DNA of 64,000 nt from Porticoccaceae bacterium (GTDB lineage: Bacteria > Pseudomonadota > Gammaproteobacteria > Pseudomonadales > Porticoccaceae): the NCBI GenBank assembly GCA_029238255.1, contig JAQWGK010000050.1:248001-312000 (forward strand), written 5' to 3'. This document shows, in pieces, positions 8,553 through 18,860 of this stretch. How positions within the stretch are numbered: the first letter of the stretch is position 1; every line of letters starts with the position of its first letter. The translations under genes were made by a program, and so were the position numbers. Below the pieces are notes generated by a model, which saw only the letters and a list, made by a program, of their open reading frames with translations, was not told the DNA's origin and searched no databases.

Positions 8553-10388
8553 CTACAGCTGAGTTAGATCTCGTACCGCACCCTTATCAGCACTGGTGGC
8601 CAGCTTTGCATAGGCCTTAAGCGAGGCAGACACTTTGCGCGGACGCTCTTCAACAGGCTTCCAGCCACGTTTATCCTGAGCTTCACGGCGAGTAGCCAGT
8701 TCCTGATCAGAAACCAGCACATCAATACTGCGATTGGGTATATCAATACGTATGGTGTCACCCTGCTGTACCAGACCAATATTGCCGCCAGCACCAGCCT
8801 CAGGCGAAACGTGACCAATGGATAAACCCGAGGTGCCGCCAGAAAAACGACCATCGGTAATCAGTGCACAGGCCTTACCCAGATTCTTGGATTTGATATA
8901 ACTGGTTGGGTAGAGCATCTCCTGCATACCCGGACCACCGCGTGGACCTTCATAGCGAACGATCACCACATCCCCAGCCTTTACTTCATCGTTCAGGATA
9001 CAGGCAACAGCCTCATCCTGACTTTCCGTAATAAACGCCGGGCCTTCAAATACATGGATAGACTCATCCACGCCGGAGGTTTTAACCACACAGCCATCGG
9101 GCGCCAGATTGCCGGTTAACACAGCAAGGCCACCTTCCAGACTAAAGGCATTTTCCAGATTGCGAATACAGCCATTGGCGCGATCCGCATCCAGAGAGGG
9201 CCATCTGGTGCTCTGGCTAAAGGCCGTCTGGGTTGGAATGCCCGCTGGGCCAGCCTTATAAAAAGTTTTTACCTCTTCACTGACCTGACCACTGACAATA
9301 TCCCATTTTTCCAATGCTTCTTTTAGCGTAGGGGAATGAACTGTGGGTATATCACCATGAATAAGACCAGCGCGTTCGAGTTCTGCCAAAATACCCATAA
9401 TGCCACCCGCACGGTGCACATCTTCGACATGGTATTCCGGCGTATTGGGTGCCACCTTACACAGCTGAGGTACAACACGAGATAGGCGGTCGATATCCGC
9501 CATATCAAATTCAATACCGGCTTCCTGAACCGCTGCCAAGAGGTGCAGGATAGTATTGGTTGAACCACCCATGCAGATATCCAGCGTCATAGCATTTTCA
9601 AAAGCCTTAAAGTTGGCGATTGAACGGGGCAGAACCGAGTAATCATCCTGGTCGTAATGTTGGCGAGCCAACTTAACGATAGTGCGGCCCGCTTCCTGAA
9701 ACAGTTCGCGACGATCAGAGTGAGTGGCCAATACAGTGCCATTACCGGGTAGAGAAAGACCCAACGCCTCGGTTAGACAGTTCATCGAGTTAGCGGTAAA
9801 CATACCGGAGCAGGAGCCACAGGTTGGGCAGGCAGAGCGCTCGTATTCAGCCACTTTTTCGTCACTGGCTTCGTCATCAACGGCGATAACCATGGCATCG
9901 ACCAGATCGAGTTTATGATCGGCCAACTTGGTTTTACCGGCTTCCATAGGGCCGCCGGAAACAAAAATAACCGGAATATTCAGGCGCATAGCTGCCATCA
10001 ACATGCCCGGAGTAATTTTGTCGCAGTTAGAAATACAGACCAGCGCATCAGCACAGTGAGCGTTGACCATATACTCTACCGAGTCGGCAATAATATCTCG
10101 CGAGGGCAGCGAGTAGAGCATGCCGTCGTGACCCATGGCGATACCATCATCCACTGCAATAGTATGAAACTCGCGGGCAATACCGCCAGCTTTGGCAATC
10201 TCTGCCGCCACCAAATCACCCATGTCTTTTAGATGAACATGACCGGGCACAAATTGGGTATAGGAGTTGGCGATGGCGATCATCGGCTTATTAAAGTCGT
10301 CATCTTTCATGCCGGTGGCGCGCCAAAGGGCTCTGGCTCCCGCCATGTTACGACCCTGAGTCGTAGTGTGGGATCGATATTTAGGCAT
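8553..10388 (-). CDS. ilvD: Dihydroxy-acid dehydratase
   Basis: IlvD dehydrates dihydroxy-isovalerate and dihydroxy-methylvalerate in branched-chain amino acid synthesis, using an Fe-S cluster. The 611-residue protein has the usual length. It begins [26 protein letters not shown], a highly conserved start. It carries the cluster cysteines in [11 protein letters not shown] and [18 protein letters not shown], and the C-terminal [19 protein letters not shown] motif. A GAGAGAA sequence lies just before the ATG. It stands alone, convergent with the TonB operon. ilvE, the last enzyme of the same pathway, lies 8 kb away. Confidence 0.97.
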   Translation of the reverse strand: MPKYRSHTTTQGRNMAGARALWRATGMKDDDFNKPMIAIANSYTQFVPGHVHLKDMGDLVAAEIAKAGGIAREFHTIAVDDGIAMGHDGMLYSLPSRDIIADSVEYMVNAHCADALVCISNCDKITPGMLMAAMRLNIPVIFVSGGPMEAGKTKLADHKLDLVDAMVIAVDDEASDEKVAEYERSACPTCGSCSGMFTANSMNCLTEALGLSLPGNGTVLATHSDRRELFQEAGRTIVKLARQHYDQDDYSVLPRSIANFKAFENAMTLDICMGGSTNTILHLLAAVQEAGIEFDMADIDRLSRVVPQLCKVAPNTPEYHVEDVHRAGGIMGILAELERAGLIHGDIPTVHSPTLKEALEKWDIVSGQVSEEVKTFYKAGPAGIPTQTAFSQSTRWPSLDADRANGCIRNLENAFSLEGGLAVLTGNLAPDGCVVKTSGVDESIHVFEGPAFITESQDEAVACILNDEVKAGDVVIVRYEGPRGGPGMQEMLYPTSYIKSKNLGKACALITDGRFSGGTSGLSIGHVSPEAGAGGNIGLVQQGDTIRIDIPNRSIDVLVSDQELATRREAQDKRGWKPVEERPRKVSASLKAYAKLATSADKGAVRDLTQL

Positions 10389-10471
10389 GTTCTCTCTCAG
10401 TAAAGGCTAAAAATTAATAAAACGTTTAAGGGTGCAAGGATAGCAGAAAGCACGGCGCAGAAAAATCTACC

Positions 10472-11818
10472 CTACAAGCTTTTACTAAAGATTCGTGACT
10501 GGCGCTGATAGTTGTAGAGCGATTGTTTTTCCGCGGGTAGATCGCTGAGTTCCGCTTCAGAAAAGCCCTGCTCTCTAAACCAGTGTGCCGTTTGGGTTGT
10601 CAGCACAAAGAGTTTTTGCAGACCAGTTTCAGTGGCATTCTTTTCGAGACAGCTAAGCAGGCGCGAAGCAATGCCCTGATTGTGAAATTCAGGATGAGTC
10701 GCCACACAGGCAAGTTCACCCGCATCGCTGTTGCCAATTGGATAGAGCGCCGCACAGCCGAGCAGAGTTCCCTCGGGGTGCACAACCACCATAAACCGCG
10801 AGATCTCGGTCTCGAGTAATTCACGGGAGCGCTTAACCAGAATACCCTGCTGTTCAAGAGGTGAAATTAGATCGAGAATGCCGCCAACATCATCAATATT
10901 GGCAGGCCTGATAACCTCTGAATGATCTTTCATAATCAGCGTGCCACAGCCCTCGCGAGTAAATAGCTCACGCAGTAGTGTGCCATCGTTATCACAGCCA
11001 ACCAGATGTACTCGGTCAACGCCATTGCGGCAGGCCTGATAGGCTGAAGCCATTAGCCAATAGGTCGATGACTCATCGCCATCGGCCTTTTTTAAGCTGG
11101 CCTTTAGATCGGCAACCTCGGGCAGAGATAAGTTGCGCAACAGATTATTCTTAGCATCCATAATCCCTGACGCGCTAGTTACCAGAACCAGCTTCTCAGC
11201 ATTGAGTGCGATAGCCGCCTGAGTCGCCACATCCTGATAAGCCAGATTAAAAGCCTCACCCGTGGGAGAAAACCCAATCGAAGACATCAGCACCAGAGCG
11301 CCGGCTTCAAGTTGATCTTTAATAGCGGCGGTATCAATACGACGAATTTCGCCGGCGCGTTGGAAGTCGACACCATCGCGAACACCCACTGGTTTGGCGG
11401 TAATAAAGTTACCGCCGATCACGCGCACTCGTGCACCGTGCATAGGTGAGTTGGGCAAACCCATAGAAAGAGCTGACTCAATTTGAAATCTTGTCCAGCC
11501 AACCGCTTCTTTAACGCAGTTCATAGTGTCAGCGTCGGTCACTCGCACCTGCTGAGAAAAAGTCGTCTGCAATCCTGCCGCTTCGAGGCGCTGATCTATC
11601 TGTGGTCGCGCGCCATGAACAAGCACTATATGTGCGCCAAGACTCTGCATCAGCGCAATATCATGAATAATACTGTGGAAGTTTTCGTGGCGTACCGCAT
11701 CGCCACTCAGCGCGATAACAAAGGTTTTACCCCTGTGCGCATGAATATAAGGCGAGGTTTCACGAAAAAACTGTATATAGTTATTTTGCTTGTTGTCTGG
11801 ATAATTATTAGCTGTCAT
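10472..11818 (-). CDS. argA: Amino-acid N-acetyltransferase (N-acetylglutamate synthase)
   Basis: ArgA makes N-acetylglutamate, the first step of arginine synthesis, and is normally feedback-inhibited by arginine. The N-terminal amino-acid-kinase-like domain (about residues 30-290, with FVIALSGDAV and IVLVHGARPQID) is fused to a C-terminal GNAT acetyltransferase domain (ACVATHPEFHNQGIASRLL). The frame is open further upstream, but the start at 11818 (MTANNYPDNK) is chosen because it gives the usual 448-residue length. The longer version would run into argE by about 95 bp. argE lies 7 bp upstream, forming an argE-argA operon. Confidence 0.94.
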   Translation of the reverse strand: MTANNYPDNKQNNYIQFFRETSPYIHAHRGKTFVIALSGDAVRHENFHSIIHDIALMQSLGAHIVLVHGARPQIDQRLEAAGLQTTFSQQVRVTDADTMNCVKEAVGWTRFQIESALSMGLPNSPMHGARVRVIGGNFITAKPVGVRDGVDFQRAGEIRRIDTAAIKDQLEAGALVLMSSIGFSPTGEAFNLAYQDVATQAAIALNAEKLVLVTSASGIMDAKNNLLRNLSLPEVADLKASLKKADGDESSTYWLMASAYQACRNGVDRVHLVGCDNDGTLLRELFTREGCGTLIMKDHSEVIRPANIDDVGGILDLISPLEQQGILVKRSRELLETEISRFMVVVHPEGTLLGCAALYPIGNSDAGELACVATHPEFHNQGIASRLLSCLEKNATETGLQKLFVLTTQTAHWFREQGFSEAELSDLPAEKQSLYNYQRQSRIFSKSL

Positions 11819-11825
11819 AGCGCGA

Positions 11826-12947
11826 TTATAAGCAAGAGTGGCCAATAAGTTGAGATAAAAAGTTAATTGTTGGCTGAACTCTATCCAGCGGCAGGAATTC
11901 ATTGGGCTGGTGAGCCACATCTATATCGCCGGGACCCAGCACAACTACGTCCATTCCCAGCTCCTGAAGGTAGGGAGCCTCGGTGGCAAAGGCCACGGAT
12001 TCCCCTCGATGGCCGGTCAGCTTTTCGCAGAGCGCAACAATCTCGGAATGTTCATCGCCACAAAATGGCGGCACGATCAGCTTCTCCAGTGTCCAGTCCA
12101 TCTTGTCCGCTGCAGCGGTCTTTGCAACCTCAATCTCTATATCCTTTTGAAGCTGTTGCAGATCCATACCCGGCAGCGGACGAATTTCAAAAGCCAGAAA
12201 GCAGTGGCCGCAGATTCGGTTGGCATTATCGCCACCCTGAATGCAGCCCAAATTCAGTGTCGGGTGATCGATCAAAAATCCCGGGTGCTTTTGCAGTTTC
12301 ATGCGATCGCGCATGGCCATTAACTGACCGAGAATACGCTGCATAGACTCCATCGCATTATTACCCAGCGCCGGATTGCTCGAGTGACCAGATTTGCCGG
12401 TAATCGTCAGCTTCTCAATCATAATGCCCTTGTGCATTTTTACCGGGCGATTGTTGGTCGGTTCGCCAATTAACGCACTGCGGGCAATTGGCCTGCCGGC
12501 ACTGACCAGAGCCTTGGCGCCGGCCATTGAGGACTCTTCATCGGCGGTGGCGAGAATAATCAGCGGCTGCTTTAACTTTTTATCCGGCAGAGATTTAAAC
12601 GCTTCAATAGCCAGCGGGAAGAAGCCTTTCATATCGCAGCTACCGAGACCGTACCAGCGATTGTCACGCTCGGTTAACTGGAAAGGGTTGCTTTGCCAAA
12701 GCGCCTCGTCGCAGGGCACCGTATCTGTATGACCAGCTAGCACCAGACCACCCGGGCCACTGCCATAGGTGGCGATAAGATTGGCCTTATTATCGCCGAG
12801 ATCCATAATTTCTATGGCAAAACCCAGCTCACCCAGCGTGTTCGCCAGCAGGTCGATCACCTCACGGTTACCCTGATCAATCGATGGATTGATACTGCTG
12901 ATTGAGTTGCTGTGAATAATGCGTGCCAGTAAGTCGGTAAGTTCCAT
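11826..12947 (-). CDS. argE: Acetylornithine deacetylase
   Basis: ArgE hydrolyses N-acetylornithine to ornithine in the linear arginine pathway. It belongs to the M20 metallopeptidase family. The metal-binding LAGHTDTVPCD, the DMKGFFPLAIEA segment, and the catalytic TADEESSMAGAKAL are all present. The start at 12947 (MELTDLLARI) gives 374 residues; an in-frame start at 12983 would add 12 residues of poor similarity. It is immediately upstream of argA. Having both a recycling-independent ArgE and a classical ArgA implies the linear, not cyclic, acetyl pathway, unless argJ exists elsewhere. Confidence 0.94.
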   Translation of the reverse strand: MELTDLLARIIHSNSISSINPSIDQGNREVIDLLANTLGELGFAIEIMDLGDNKANLIATYGSGPGGLVLAGHTDTVPCDEALWQSNPFQLTERDNRWYGLGSCDMKGFFPLAIEAFKSLPDKKLKQPLIILATADEESSMAGAKALVSAGRPIARSALIGEPTNNRPVKMHKGIMIEKLTITGKSGHSSNPALGNNAMESMQRILGQLMAMRDRMKLQKHPGFLIDHPTLNLGCIQGGDNANRICGHCFLAFEIRPLPGMDLQQLQKDIEIEVAKTAAADKMDWTLEKLIVPPFCGDEHSEIVALCEKLTGHRGESVAFATEAPYLQELGMDVVVLGPGDIDVAHQPNEFLPLDRVQPTINFLSQLIGHSCL

Positions 12948-13078
12948 ACTTTTGCCAGTTATGAGAATTAGGTGTATGCGCAATGAGTTTAGCGTATGGA
13001 GTAATTTCTGCTACCCCCAGTAATAATTCATACTAAAATCAAATGATAGTCGGGACGAAATAACAACAGGAGTTGATA

Positions 13079-14875
13079 ATGAACGGGGCAAATGAGGCAC
13101 TGGAAAAAGGGCGCTGTATTGATCTTGGTGGCGTTTTAAAGGATCTGGTCAGCGATGCAATACTCAGCAAAGCTGATGCCGCAGATATCGCCAGTGCCCG
13201 TCGCAGTCGCGATGAAGCTCTGCAGCACCCCCTTGAAATTATTGTTGCGAAACAGCTGCTGCATGCCTCCGATGGCCGGCTGCTGACCCTTGAGCTGCTG
13301 ACCCAGTGGCTGGCGGAAAAAGCCGCGCTGCAGGTGGCTTATATTGACCCCCTAAAAATCAATGTGCCCGCAGTCACCGGCGTGATGTCGTTTGCCTATG
13401 CCAAACGCTACGGCATTCTGTGTATTGAAGTCAGTCGGGAAGAATTGGTTATTGCCACCATGGAGCCCTTTGATAACAGCTGGATTGAAAGTCTCGAGCA
13501 GACTTCACGGCGCACTATTCGCCGAGTGCTGGCCAGCCCCACCGATATTAAAAAATACACCCTTGAGTTCTACTCACTGGCCAAATCGGTTTTTGGCGCC
13601 GGTTCCTCAGCGGCAACCGGCAGCGGCATCTCTAATTTTGAGCAGTTACTGGAAGTCGGCAAGCTCAAAGATGCCGATGCCCAGGATCAGCATATAGTGA
13701 ATATTGTCGACTGGCTGCTGCAGTACGCCTTTGAACAGCGCGCCAGTGATATTCATTTGGAGCCTCGTCGCGGCAAGGGCAAAGTCAGGTTTAGAATTGA
13801 TGGGGTGCTGCATCTGGTTTATGAGCTGCCCGACAATGTTATGACCGCCATGATCAGCCGTCTAAAAATTCTGGGGCGTATGGATGTCGCGGAAAAGCGA
13901 CGCCCTCAGGATGGCCGAATCAAAACCAAAGCTCCCAATGCCAGTGAAGTGGAGTTGCGGCTATCGACCATGCCCACCGCATTTGGTGAAAAGCTGGTGA
14001 TGCGTATCTTCGACCCAGATGTTCTGCTGCGCAGTTTTTCTCAGCTGGGTCTGGTGGCCGAGGATTATTCACAGTGGCAATCTATGATCAAGCGCGCCCA
14101 TGGAATTGTATTGGTTACCGGGCCCACCGGCTCGGGTAAAACCACCACACTCTACTCAACGCTGAAACAGCTAGCCACGGACAGCGTTAATGTCAGCACC
14201 ATTGAAGACCCGATCGAGATGGTCGTCGATGCGTTTAATCAGAGTCAGATTCAGCAGGCTATAGAGTTCGATTTTGCCGCCGGTATTCGCACTCTAATGC
14301 GTCAGGATCCAGATATTATTATGGTCGGTGAGATTCGCGATCAGGCAACCGCGGAGATGGCGGTGCAGGCAGCATTAACTGGTCATCTGGTACTGTCGAC
14401 CCTGCACACCAATGATGCCCCCACAGCGATTAGCCGACTGTTGGATCTGGGTATGCCGGCACATCTTATTAAAGCGACTTTAAATGGGGTGATGGCTCAG
14501 CGATTGGTTAGAACACTGTGCCCCGACTGCCGCAGCGAAGTACAATGTGATCCTGAAGCCTGGCAGCAACTTATTGGCGACAGCAAACAGCGATTGCCAC
14601 AAACTGTATTTCAGCCGGTGGGTTGTCTGGAATGTCGCAACACTGGATACTTGGGGCGTGAAGGCATCTATGAAATTATGCCGGTCAGCGATGATTTACT
14701 CGACCATATCAGTGCCGAGTCAGATATTCAGCAGATTCGCGATGCCGCTATAGCACGGGGAATGAAAACTCTGCGTATGGCCGGTGCCGAAAAAGTGGCT
14801 GCTGGCATTACCTCAATTGCCGAGGTATTGCGTGTTACCCCAGAGCTGGGAGTCCGGCGCTCGACCGGCACCTAG
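13079..14875 (+). CDS. GspE/PilB-family secretion or pilus ATPase (orphan)
   Basis: This 598-residue hexameric-ATPase-type protein has an N-terminal MshEN/GspE-II-like domain (about 20-165). The ATPase domain has Walker A GPTGSGKTTTLYSTL (about 348-362), the Asp box STIEDPIE, Walker B DPDIIMVGEIRD, and the His box TGHLVLSTLHTND. A C-terminal zinc-binding pair of CxxC motifs (CPDCRSEVQC and CLECRNTG) follows. It would power type II secretion or type IV pilus assembly. No other secretion or pilus genes lie nearby. The start is set at ATG 13079, 6 bp after an AGGAG site, rather than the TTG at 13073. It lies 39 bp upstream of glnE. Confidence 0.88.
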   Translation: MNGANEALEKGRCIDLGGVLKDLVSDAILSKADAADIASARRSRDEALQHPLEIIVAKQLLHASDGRLLTLELLTQWLAEKAALQVAYIDPLKINVPAVTGVMSFAYAKRYGILCIEVSREELVIATMEPFDNSWIESLEQTSRRTIRRVLASPTDIKKYTLEFYSLAKSVFGAGSSAATGSGISNFEQLLEVGKLKDADAQDQHIVNIVDWLLQYAFEQRASDIHLEPRRGKGKVRFRIDGVLHLVYELPDNVMTAMISRLKILGRMDVAEKRRPQDGRIKTKAPNASEVELRLSTMPTAFGEKLVMRIFDPDVLLRSFSQLGLVAEDYSQWQSMIKRAHGIVLVTGPTGSGKTTTLYSTLKQLATDSVNVSTIEDPIEMVVDAFNQSQIQQAIEFDFAAGIRTLMRQDPDIIMVGEIRDQATAEMAVQAALTGHLVLSTLHTNDAPTAISRLLDLGMPAHLIKATLNGVMAQRLVRTLCPDCRSEVQCDPEAWQQLIGDSKQRLPQTVFQPVGCLECRNTGYLGREGIYEIMPVSDDLLDHISAESDIQQIRDAAIARGMKTLRMAGAEKVAAGITSIAEVLRVTPELGVRRSTGT

Positions 14876-14913
14876 GTTGTTAATTATGTGTGTTAACTAT
14901 TTGAGACCCATTT

Positions 14914-17883
14914 ATGTCGAGGACATTTCCAGCGCAGATTACCGCGAAATATCAGCGATACCTCGAGGGGTTTCAGAGCGCCCATCCTGATCCGGCATGG
15001 CTCTCTGGCCTAATTGCCAACAATCCAAAATACCCTCTATTTGCAGAGCATCTCCAGTTGCTGTGGGGCTGTAGTGACTTTGTTGCACAGCAGTGCCAAC
15101 TGCATCCGCTGGAATTTCAGGAGCTGGTGGAGAGCGGTGATCTGCAGTGCGGCTATTTATTGCAAGATCATCAGCAACGTATTCAGCAGCGGCTACCCAG
15201 TGATTGCGGTGAAGAAGAACTTAGTCAGCAGTTACGAAAATTTCGTCGCCGCGAGTTAATACGCATTATTTGGCGAGACTTTAGTCGTCAGGCTCCGCTG
15301 CTTGAAACCACTGCCGATATGACATCCATGGCTGAGTCTGCGATTAATGCCGCGATCTCAGTTCTACATCCAATCACCTGTGAAGAGCTGGGCACCGCCT
15401 ATCGCGGCGATGACCAAAACGGTTCATTAGAAAAACAGCCTTCGGGAAATGAGCCGGCCGAACAGCAGATGATTGTTGTCGCCATGGGCAAAATGGGTGC
15501 CCATGAATTGAATATATCCTCCGATATAGATCTTATTTTTGCCTACCCCAGAAAGGGTGTCACTCAGCGACCAGTCTCTTCCGCGCAGGTTAAAACAACG
15601 TCCAATCAGGAGTTTTTTACTCGCCTTGGCCAAAAACTAATTGCCGCGCTAGATCGCAAAACTGCCGATGGTTTTGTCTTTAGGGTGGATATGCGACTGC
15701 GCCCCTATGGCCAGAGTGGACCGCTGGTTATGAGCTTTGATGCCCTTGAAGAGTACTATCAGACTCAGGGTCGCGAGTGGGAGCGCTACGCGATGGTCAA
15801 GGCTCGAGCAGTGACTGGCGAGCTAGCAGATAGAGAATACCTAGATAGCATTCTGCGGCCGTTTACCTATCGTAAATACCTCGACTTTGGTGCTATTGAA
15901 GCGCTGCGGGATCTAAAGAAAGCGATAGATCGAGAAATTCTGCGCAAAGGAATGCAGAGCGATATTAAGCTCGGCCCCGGCGGTATTCGCGAAGTGGAAT
16001 TTATTGCTCAGGCATTTCAGCTTATCCGCGGTGGCCGCAATATTGATCTGCAGACTCAGTCTCTCTATCAAGCACTGCAACAGCTAGCTGCAGACCAGGT
16101 ATTAGACCCTGAGGATATCAATGGCCTGTGGAATGCCTATCAGTTTTTGCGCAATACCGAACATGCCCTGCAGGGAATAGGTGACAAACAGACTCAGGAA
16201 CTGCCCGATGACGAGCTTGGGCAACAGCGTGTGGCAACAATTTTAGGCTTTGAGAATTGGCAGGATTTTGATCAGCAGCTGCAACAGCATCGTCAGCATG
16301 TGAAAAAAATATTCGCCGATATATTTTCCGATCCGGATCAGGCTGAGGATGCAGGCGAGGCCAATTTGATTGGCAGCGAAGACGATAATAGCTCATTGCA
16401 TCAGATGGATATTGCGGAGTTGGAAGCTCTCTTACGGGGCAGCGGCTTTAAAGATCCTCAGAGCGTCGCCCAACAGCTTTACAGTTTGTACCAGAGTCGA
16501 GCCGTTTTAGCTCTCGACGCAGAACCGCGCAATCGTCTCGATCGGCTGATGCCAAAATTGGTTTATGCCTGCTCAACCGCCACCGATAACAGCGTGACCC
16601 TGAGTCGGGTAATTGGTCTGGTGCAGGCGGTATTGCGACGCAGCGCCTATCTGGCTCTGCTGGGGGAAAACCCCAAAGCCTTGCAGCAGCTAGTACTGCT
16701 CTGTGAGCGAAGCCTATGGGTGGCCGATCAGTTAACCGCTTATCCGGCACTACTCGACGAGCTCCTCGACTCGCGCAGCCTGTATACAGCCCCTAGCAAA
16801 GAGACTTTGCAGGACCATCTGCGTCAGCATATGTTGCGAATTCCGGACGATGATCTGGAGCAGCAGATGGAAACAATCCGCTATTTTGTGCGCTCCAATA
16901 ACTTGCGTGTTGCTGCCTGTGAACTGACTGATGTCATGCCGCTGATGCAAGTGAGTGATTACCTGACCTGGCTTGCGGAGGTGGTGATTGAGCACAGCGT
17001 CAATATTGCCTGGAAACAGATGGCCGATCAGTACGGTCAGCCCCAGAGTCGCGATGGCAAGGTGCCGGGTTTTATTGTGGTTGCCTACGGTAAAATGGGT
17101 GGTATAGAACTCGGCTATAAGTCGGATTTAGATCTGGTGTTTTTATACAGCGACACTGGCGGACAGGGCTCTTACCAGCAGAACACCACCGGCCCCAGAG
17201 TTATCGACAACAGTACTTTTTTTGTTCGCCTCGGGCAGCGCATTATTCACCTGCTATCGACCGTAACCCCCTCTGGTGCCGCCTACGAAATTGATATGCG
17301 CCTGCGGCCTTCAGGTAATTCTGGCATGTTGGTCTCTTCCCTAGCCGCGTTTGAAAAGTATCAGCGCGAGAATGCCTGGACATGGGAGCATCAGGCACTG
17401 GTGCGGTCGCGAGTGGTTGCCGGTGATCGGGATCTCGGTGAAGCATTTGATCTGGCGCGAAAAAGCATTCTTGAACAGCAGCGCTGTGAACAATCTCTAC
17501 GCACTCAGGTGGTCGAAATGCGTGAAAAAATGCGTAAACACCTGGGGCAAACGAGAAAAGATGGCAAATTCTCCCTTAAGCAAGGTGTCGGAGGTATCGT
17601 CGATATTGAATTTATGGTTCAATTTGCAGTCTTGGCTTGGTCGCACAACCATCCCGAACTAACTCGCTGGAGTGATACCATCCGCATACTTGAGTCACTG
17701 GCTCAGAGCGGACTACTATCAGAGCAACAATCCAGCCAGCTAATTGACACCTATAAAAGATATCGCTCCGCGGGACATCGCCTGCAGCTGCAAAATCAGT
17801 TGCCGGAAGTGGCCAGTTCAGAGCTTCTTGAGTGTCGGGAAATAGTGACGGCTCAGTGGCAACAGTTATTTGATAATCAATAG
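14914..17883 (+). CDS. glnE: Bifunctional glutamine synthetase adenylyltransferase/deadenylase
   Basis: GlnE adds or removes AMP on glutamine synthetase in response to PII and glutamine. The 989-residue protein has the two nucleotidyltransferase domains expected. The N-terminal deadenylylating domain has MGKMGAHELNISSDIDLIF, and the C-terminal adenylylating domain has YGKMGGIELGYKSDLDLVFLY. Each is followed by a DMRLRP motif. The length equals the family standard. It is 20 bp upstream of ilvE, the same order as in Pseudomonas. Its target gene glnA is also in this window, 45 kb away. Confidence 0.97.
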   Translation: MSRTFPAQITAKYQRYLEGFQSAHPDPAWLSGLIANNPKYPLFAEHLQLLWGCSDFVAQQCQLHPLEFQELVESGDLQCGYLLQDHQQRIQQRLPSDCGEEELSQQLRKFRRRELIRIIWRDFSRQAPLLETTADMTSMAESAINAAISVLHPITCEELGTAYRGDDQNGSLEKQPSGNEPAEQQMIVVAMGKMGAHELNISSDIDLIFAYPRKGVTQRPVSSAQVKTTSNQEFFTRLGQKLIAALDRKTADGFVFRVDMRLRPYGQSGPLVMSFDALEEYYQTQGREWERYAMVKARAVTGELADREYLDSILRPFTYRKYLDFGAIEALRDLKKAIDREILRKGMQSDIKLGPGGIREVEFIAQAFQLIRGGRNIDLQTQSLYQALQQLAADQVLDPEDINGLWNAYQFLRNTEHALQGIGDKQTQELPDDELGQQRVATILGFENWQDFDQQLQQHRQHVKKIFADIFSDPDQAEDAGEANLIGSEDDNSSLHQMDIAELEALLRGSGFKDPQSVAQQLYSLYQSRAVLALDAEPRNRLDRLMPKLVYACSTATDNSVTLSRVIGLVQAVLRRSAYLALLGENPKALQQLVLLCERSLWVADQLTAYPALLDELLDSRSLYTAPSKETLQDHLRQHMLRIPDDDLEQQMETIRYFVRSNNLRVAACELTDVMPLMQVSDYLTWLAEVVIEHSVNIAWKQMADQYGQPQSRDGKVPGFIVVAYGKMGGIELGYKSDLDLVFLYSDTGGQGSYQQNTTGPRVIDNSTFFVRLGQRIIHLLSTVTPSGAAYEIDMRLRPSGNSGMLVSSLAAFEKYQRENAWTWEHQALVRSRVVAGDRDLGEAFDLARKSILEQQRCEQSLRTQVVEMREKMRKHLGQTRKDGKFSLKQGVGGIVDIEFMVQFAVLAWSHNHPELTRWSDTIRILESLAQSGLLSEQQSSQLIDTYKRYRSAGHRLQLQNQLPEVASSELLECREIVTAQWQQLFDNQ

Positions 17884-17903
17884 TTAATAAGAGGAATAGG
17901 TCG

Positions 17904-18833
17904 ATGTCGTTTTCGGACCGCGATGGTTTTATTTGGATGGATGGCAAAATGGTTGATTGGCGAGATGCGCAGACGCATTTCCTCACTTCATCCCTACACT
18001 ACGGCAATGCCGTTTTTGAAGGCATTCGCGCCTACGAAACGGAGAGCTCTGGCACCTGTATTTTCCGTCTGGAAGACCATATTAAGCGCCTGTTTAACTC
18101 ATCAAAAATTCTTCACCTGCAAGTGCCTTTCAGTCAGGAAGAAATTTGCGAAGCGCACCGTGAAGTGATTCGCGCTAACAAATTGGATGCCGCTTATATT
18201 CGCCCGCTAGTCTTTTTAGGTTCTGAAGGCATGGGACTGCGCGCTGAAGGGCTTAAAGTCCATGTAGGTATTGCCGGTTGGGATTGGCCCTCGTATATGT
18301 CTCCAGAAACCCTTGAGACTGGCCTTAAAGTTCGCACCTCGTCTTACACTAGGCACCATGTGAATATCACCATGGTAAAAGCCAAGGCTAGCGGCAATTA
18401 TATCAACTCGATGTTGGCACTCCGCGAAGCACTGGACTCTGGCTGCGACGAAGCGATTATGCTCGACCCGGAAGGCTATGTTGCCGAGGGCAGTGCAGAA
18501 AACTTCTTTATTGTTCGCGACGGCGTTATCTACACACCAGACCTAACCTCCTGTCTCGACGGTATTACCCGCGATACAGTGTTTAAACTGGCGGCAGACC
18601 ACGGCATCGAAGTGCGCGAAAAGCGCATCAGCCGCGACGAAGTTTATATCAGTGATGAAGCCTTCTTTACCGGCACAGCTGCCGAGGTTGTGCCGATTCG
18701 CGAATACGACAGCCGTATTATTGGCAGCGGTAAACGCGGTCCAATTACCACAGTATTGCAAGCGGCCTACTTTGATCTGGTGCGTGGTAAAAATAATAAA
18801 TATCAAAACTGGTTAGCGCCAGTCGCTAAATAA
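17904..18833 (+). CDS. ilvE: Branched-chain amino acid aminotransferase
   Basis: IlvE is a class IV PLP transaminase catalysing the last step of Leu, Ile and Val synthesis. The 309-residue protein shows HYGNAVFEGIRAYE near the N terminus, the PLP-binding Lys161 in KAKASGNYINSML, and the C-terminal EGSAENFFIVRDGVIYTP and GTAAEVVPI motifs. A GAGGAA ribosome binding site precedes the start. It follows glnE by 20 bp and precedes a glycosyltransferase-like gene by 27 bp, so that accessory gene may be read through from the glnE-ilvE transcript. Confidence 0.96.
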   Translation: MSFSDRDGFIWMDGKMVDWRDAQTHFLTSSLHYGNAVFEGIRAYETESSGTCIFRLEDHIKRLFNSSKILHLQVPFSQEEICEAHREVIRANKLDAAYIRPLVFLGSEGMGLRAEGLKVHVGIAGWDWPSYMSPETLETGLKVRTSSYTRHHVNITMVKAKASGNYINSMLALREALDSGCDEAIMLDPEGYVAEGSAENFFIVRDGVIYTPDLTSCLDGITRDTVFKLAADHGIEVREKRISRDEVYISDEAFFTGTAAEVVPIREYDSRIIGSGKRGPITTVLQAAYFDLVRGKNNKYQNWLAPVAK

Positions 18834-18860
18834 AAACCAGCTCGGGAAATATTCAAAGTC

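Noticed and set aside
11867-12346. A 159-codon plus-strand frame opposite argE
   Set aside because: argE is a complete, well-conserved M20 enzyme on the minus strand. The opposite frame has no known motifs and is a typical GC-rich shadow.
12948-13078. A possible ArgR box (AATAATTCAT) in the argE-gspE gap
   Set aside because: Only one partial half-site was seen and no paired box at the expected spacing. Too weak to report.
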